A stretch of DNA of 64,000 nucleotides from Candidatus Saccharimonadota bacterium (GTDB lineage Bacteria > Patescibacteriota > Saccharimonadia > Saccharimonadales > Saccharimonadaceae): contig CAJPUN010000004.1 of the NCBI GenBank assembly GCA_905373835.1, positions 12,174 to 76,173 on the forward strand. Direction: 5' to 3'. Position 1 is the first letter of the stretch; each line of letters opens with the position of its first letter. The position numbers and the translations under genes are program-made. Of the stretch, positions 61,719-64,000 are shown piece after piece. Below the pieces are notes generated by a model, which was given only the letters and a program-made list of their open reading frames with translations, was not told where the DNA came from and ran no database searches.

Positions 61719-62609
61719 TTATATTTTTGCGGCGGCTCGCAGCTTGGCGCTGCGGGCACGCGGATTGTAAGCATCGTCATGGCTGCCCGCGATAGGTTTC
61801 TTGGTGAGGATGCGCAGCTCGGCCTCGTAGCCTGCCTGGCGCTGCTCTGCGAAGAAGCGCTTGACCAGCCGATCCTCAAGGCTATGGAAGCTGATCACTC
61901 CCACACGTCCACCAGTGCGCAGCAAGGCTGGCACCAGCTGGAGCGTCTGCTCTACCTGCGTCAATTCGTCATTGACGGCGATGCGGACTGCCTGAAAGGT
62001 ACGCGTGGCTGGATGGGTCTTGCCCCGCTTGCCACGGGTAGCGTGCTCGATGACGCGCGCGAGTTCTCCAGTACTCGACAGTGGCCGGGCCACGCAAATA
62101 GCTGCAGCATAGCGCCGTGCTATCGCTGGCGATTCTTCGCCGTAGCGGGTGATCAGTCGGGCAAGCTCTGCCTCTGCCATGTGGTTGACAATCTGCTCGG
62201 CAGTCATTGCCTGGCGTTGATCCATCCGCATATCAAGCGGGCCAGTGTGTGTAAAGGAAAACCCTCGGTCAGCTCGATCGAGCTGTGGTGACGACACCCC
62301 CAAATCCAGTAGCAGCAAATCAAACTGCTCACCCTCGCGAACCAACTGCTGTACTGCCTGCAAAAAATCGCAATGCATCAGCCGTGCGCCCTGCCCTGCC
62401 AAGCTACCAAGCTGCGACAAAGCATACTGGTCGCGATCGACCAAACACGCCGTGGTATACGTCTGGGTCTGCTCGAGAATCGCTGTGGCATGGCCGCCAT
62501 ACCCCGCCGTCAGGTCGAGATAGCGCTCACCTGGGCGCGGCTGGAGCTGGGCTAACACTGCCTCCAGCAATACCGGAACATGAAGTGGTGGATGTGCTTT
62601 AATACTCAT
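61719..62609 (-). CDS. rsmH: 16S rRNA (cytosine-1402-N4) methyltransferase RsmH
   Basis: A 296-residue SAM-dependent methyltransferase (MraW). HVPVLLEAVLAQLQPRPGERYLDLTAGYGGHATAIL is the conserved N-terminal and motif I. DLLLLDLGVSSPQLDRADRGFSFTHTGPLDMRMD, TFQAVRIAVNDELTQVEQTL and GRVGVISFHSLEDRLVKRFF are diagnostic. Length is normal. It lies in the dcw cluster downstream of mraZ, with a structured repeat element about 130 bases upstream in the same orientation. Confidence 0.97.
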   Translation of the reverse strand: MSIKAHPPLHVPVLLEAVLAQLQPRPGERYLDLTAGYGGHATAILEQTQTYTTACLVDRDQYALSQLGSLAGQGARLMHCDFLQAVQQLVREGEQFDLLLLDLGVSSPQLDRADRGFSFTHTGPLDMRMDQRQAMTAEQIVNHMAEAELARLITRYGEESPAIARRYAAAICVARPLSSTGELARVIEHATRGKRGKTHPATRTFQAVRIAVNDELTQVEQTLQLVPALLRTGGRVGVISFHSLEDRLVKRFFAEQRQAGYEAELRILTKKPIAGSHDDAYNPRARSAKLRAAAKI

Positions 62610-62735
62610 ACGTTTCTTATGGTAGCATAATATTGCTTTCCTCCCCTACTGGTCGTAGCCTATTTAGGCAAAGAACAACAGAGAAACCAATACTAAGCTG
62701 GCTAGCTATACGCCGTCTCACGCCTTGCCTCACCA

Positions 62736-62846
62736 CCTCCTGCACTCGGGATCGCTATAAGGGTCAACATCTCCCAGATGTTGACCTCTTGCGCTGGGCT
62801 GATAATCCGTTATTGCAACGGATTATCACACTCCCTCGGCAGGAGG
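62736..62846 (-). repeat. Structured repeat element, copy 3 (upstream of rsmH)
   Basis: Read on the minus strand: outer stem CCTCCTGC/GCAGGAGG (62839-62846 with 62736-62743); stem 1 GATAATCCGTT-GCAAT-AACGGATTATC (62801-62827, 12 bp with the next pair); linker CAGCCCAGCGCAAGA; stem 2 GGTCAACATC/GATGTTGACC (62762-62786). GGGAGTGTG precedes stem 1. The loop GCAAT and the linker match copies 1 and 2, while stem bases differ but still pair. Confidence 0.7.
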
Positions 62847-63000
62847 ATGGCACGGCAATGCTACCGATAGGTATAGCTATGCTTTTCCATAAAGATACGC
62901 CCCACTCAGGCTACTGCGAGATAGTCCGATGCGGGTTCGAGATCACCCATCTGGTAGCGAAACCTGTTTGTTTTCGCATAAAATGTGTTTGTTTTTGTTG

Positions 63001-63045
63001 ACGATCTTTGCTTGTACCGGGCCGAGAGAGCCCGCCAAAGATCGT
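63001..63045. other. Hairpin between mraZ and rsmH
   Basis: ACGATCTTTG (63001-63010) pairs with CAAAGATCGT (63036-63045), with CGGGC/GCCCG (63018-63022 with 63030-63034) inside. No T-tract follows on either strand, so it is not a simple terminator. It could be a processing site or part of a regulatory leader for rsmH. The rest of 62610-63235 besides repeat copy 3 holds no gene that I can support. Confidence 0.45.
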
Positions 63046-63235
63046 TTGAGAGACTTATGTGTATAATTGCCGCAGCAATTATGTGAGGTGGAGTTTTTTG
63101 GGAGGTGTTTGTGAGGAAGGTGCGCCCGACAGGGTTTTGCGTGGGTCGGGTGCCCACATGGCTCACTACCAGATGGTTGATCTCGAGGATATCAGTTACA
63201 CGTGCTTGTTAAAGAGCGTCACAAAAACAGCCTCG

Positions 63236-63598
63236 CTACTCGGCCTGCTCCGGTGCCATGAGGCGCCAATACTGGCCAGCGCGCACCGCTACAACCTCGC
63301 GCGATATCCCGGCATAATCCAGCAAATGCTGCTCTACTGTTACCCTGCCCTGCTTTTGGTCTAGGGTGGCAGCCGTCTTGCCGCGCCGGAACTTGACGTT
63401 GAGGTCGGCGACATGTTCATCCAGGATGCTGCCCGTCAGCGCTGGCTCTACCTGGCTATCCCACACATCCTGCGCATACAGGTGGAGGTAGCTGCCAAAG
63501 CCGCGCGTCAGGACTACACCGCTGGCAAACTCCACCCGAAGCTCCGTCGGTATGGTGAGCCGACGCTTGTCATCCAGCTTGCGTTCGAAGTAATCCAT
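63236..63598 (-). CDS. mraZ: Transcriptional regulator/division protein MraZ
   Basis: A 120-residue AbrB-fold protein with two SpoVT/AbrB-like swapped-hairpin repeats. DYFERKLDDKRRLTIPTELR starts the first (typical DxKGR/RLxIP), and KFRRGKTAATLDQKQGRVTVEQHLLDYAGI is the second (DxQGRVxIP-like). MraZ binds direct repeats upstream of the dcw cluster and represses it. First gene of the minus-strand cluster. Repeats of TACCCAC/CTACTCCC type lie just upstream (63665-63735, read TGGG on the minus strand), as expected for an MraZ box. Confidence 0.92.
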   Translation of the reverse strand: MDYFERKLDDKRRLTIPTELRVEFASGVVLTRGFGSYLHLYAQDVWDSQVEPALTGSILDEHVADLNVKFRRGKTAATLDQKQGRVTVEQHLLDYAGISREVVAVRAGQYWRLMAPEQAE

Positions 63599-63664
63599 GG
63601 GGTGTGGCGATCCTTACAGATGAATTATTTTGTTTTTGTGCAGTGGTGTTTGTTTTTCTCGTGG

Positions 63665-63735
63665 TTACCCACTTTCTTCCACTACTCCCAGTATAATACC
63701 CACTCTCACCCACACGCAACCCCTTTTACCCACGG
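63665..63735 (-). promoter_or_regulatory. Possible MraZ-box region upstream of mraZ
   Basis: On the minus strand, TGGG/GTGGG words recur at roughly 10-base steps (plus-strand TACCCAC, ATACCCAC, TCACCCAC, TTACCCAC). MraZ boxes in other bacteria are repeated TGGGN motifs spaced about one helical turn. A plausible autoregulatory site. Confidence 0.5.
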
Positions 63736-63756
63736 CGTTCCCCGCCGAGCCAACGC

Positions 63757-63960
63757 TTATCCACAAATCTGTGGAAAAGCTCAACCAGTATCAGGGGTCA
63801 GCAGTTTTCCCCACTCTGCACAATGTGGATAAGAATAAGCGAGATTGTTGAGTGTTTTAATCTGATCTAAGCGCGCCCATAGTAGATATATCTTGCCATT
63901 TTATACGCACAAAAGTAGAAAATACGCTGATTTTATGGCATTATAAGCAAAATAGCTTGA
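63757..63960. other. Candidate chromosomal origin (oriC)
   Basis: Perfect DnaA boxes TTATCCACA occur at 63757-63765 (+) and 63824-63832 (-), with near-matches TTTTCCACA at 63770-63778 (-) and TTTTCCCCA at 63805-63813 (+). An AT-rich stretch follows (63855-63960), suitable as an unwinding element. No other perfect DnaA box was noticed in the window. The dcw genes run away from it. dnaA itself would be expected past the right edge. Confidence 0.6.
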
Positions 63961-63985
63961 CGCGGCTCTCATATATTGATATATA
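63957..63985 (+). promoter_or_regulatory. Promoter module copy 3
   Basis: TTGACG (63957-63962), 17-base spacer, TATATA (63980-63985) in TTGATATATATATTAGCTT. It points out of the window to the right, so its target gene is not visible; with the candidate oriC beside it, dnaA or rpmH are possibilities. Confidence 0.6.
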
Positions 63986-64000
63986 TATTAGCTTTTTAGC

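Noticed and set aside
61662..62291. 209-codon frame on the plus strand
   Set aside because: Shadow of rsmH, which has full motif conservation.

Overview
The window looks like a chromosome segment of a host-associated Patescibacteria/CPR bacterium, most likely Candidatus Saccharibacteria (TM7). This is inference. It rests on a monoderm-type surface system (sortase plus an LPxTG-type protein carrying VC...C repeats of a kind I associate with this group), a sigma-region-4/HARE-HTH fusion, many short membrane-anchored proteins with Ala/Pro/Thr-rich tails, and UGA used as a normal stop codon, which argues against SR1/Gracilibacteria. There are no rRNA genes, insertion sequences, prophage or CRISPR arrays; tRNA-Leu(CAA) and tRNA-Glu(UUC) are present.

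Layout. 0-9.7 kb: end of an ABC-F ATPase gene, smpB with an alpha/beta hydrolase, four glycosyltransferases (three GT4, one GT2) that read AT-rich, xth, a structured ncRNA, and an NnrD-like protein. 9.7-20 kb: a gene-poor stretch, an LPxTG surface protein, tRNA-Leu, sortase, a PEGA protein, a DUF4367-like protein, gltX. 20-33.6 kb: a coiled-coil membrane protein, a DUF3048 lipoprotein-like protein, two histidine kinase/receiver sets, a frameshifted HExxH protein, a secreted propeller-like protein. 33.6-36.6 kb: an RsuA-family pseudouridine synthase, der, and a leader region with a small ORF. 36.6-43.6 kb: a metal-related island (COG0523 GTPase, ATP-grasp ligase, ornithine-cyclodeaminase-like enzyme, CooC-like ATPase, Fur-family regulator with a His-rich tail, DUF475/TerC transporter) with pth inside it. 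43.6-52.5 kb: a membrane-anchored serine protease, a candidate ncRNA, dprA, a CDP-alcohol phosphatidyltransferase, topA, the sigma4-HARE regulator, and a frameshifted methyltransferase. 52.5-54.3 kb: a gene desert. 54.3-63.6 kb: a division/cell-wall cluster on the minus strand (mraZ, rsmH, a 22-codon ORF, ftsL, ftsI, mraY, ftsW, murG, then ftsQ). 63.75-64 kb: two perfect DnaA boxes and AT-rich DNA, a candidate oriC.

How it works together. Surface glycosylation, sortase anchoring, sensor kinases and a peptidoglycan/division operon describe the envelope of a small monoderm cell. Many genes have a -10 hexamer (TATAAT, TATACT or TACAAT, often as TGnTAnnnT) only 6-11 bases before the start codon, so their transcripts should be leaderless or nearly so; a second class has true Shine-Dalgarno leaders.

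Most notable for follow-up: the metal island with its divergent operator, a three-copy structured RNA-like element with compensatory base changes, a three-copy promoter module (one copy drives a terminated ncRNA of about 205 nt), an octamer ACAGGGGT seen 16 times in 64 kb, and micro-ORFs that would be leaderless and sit just before SD-led genes.
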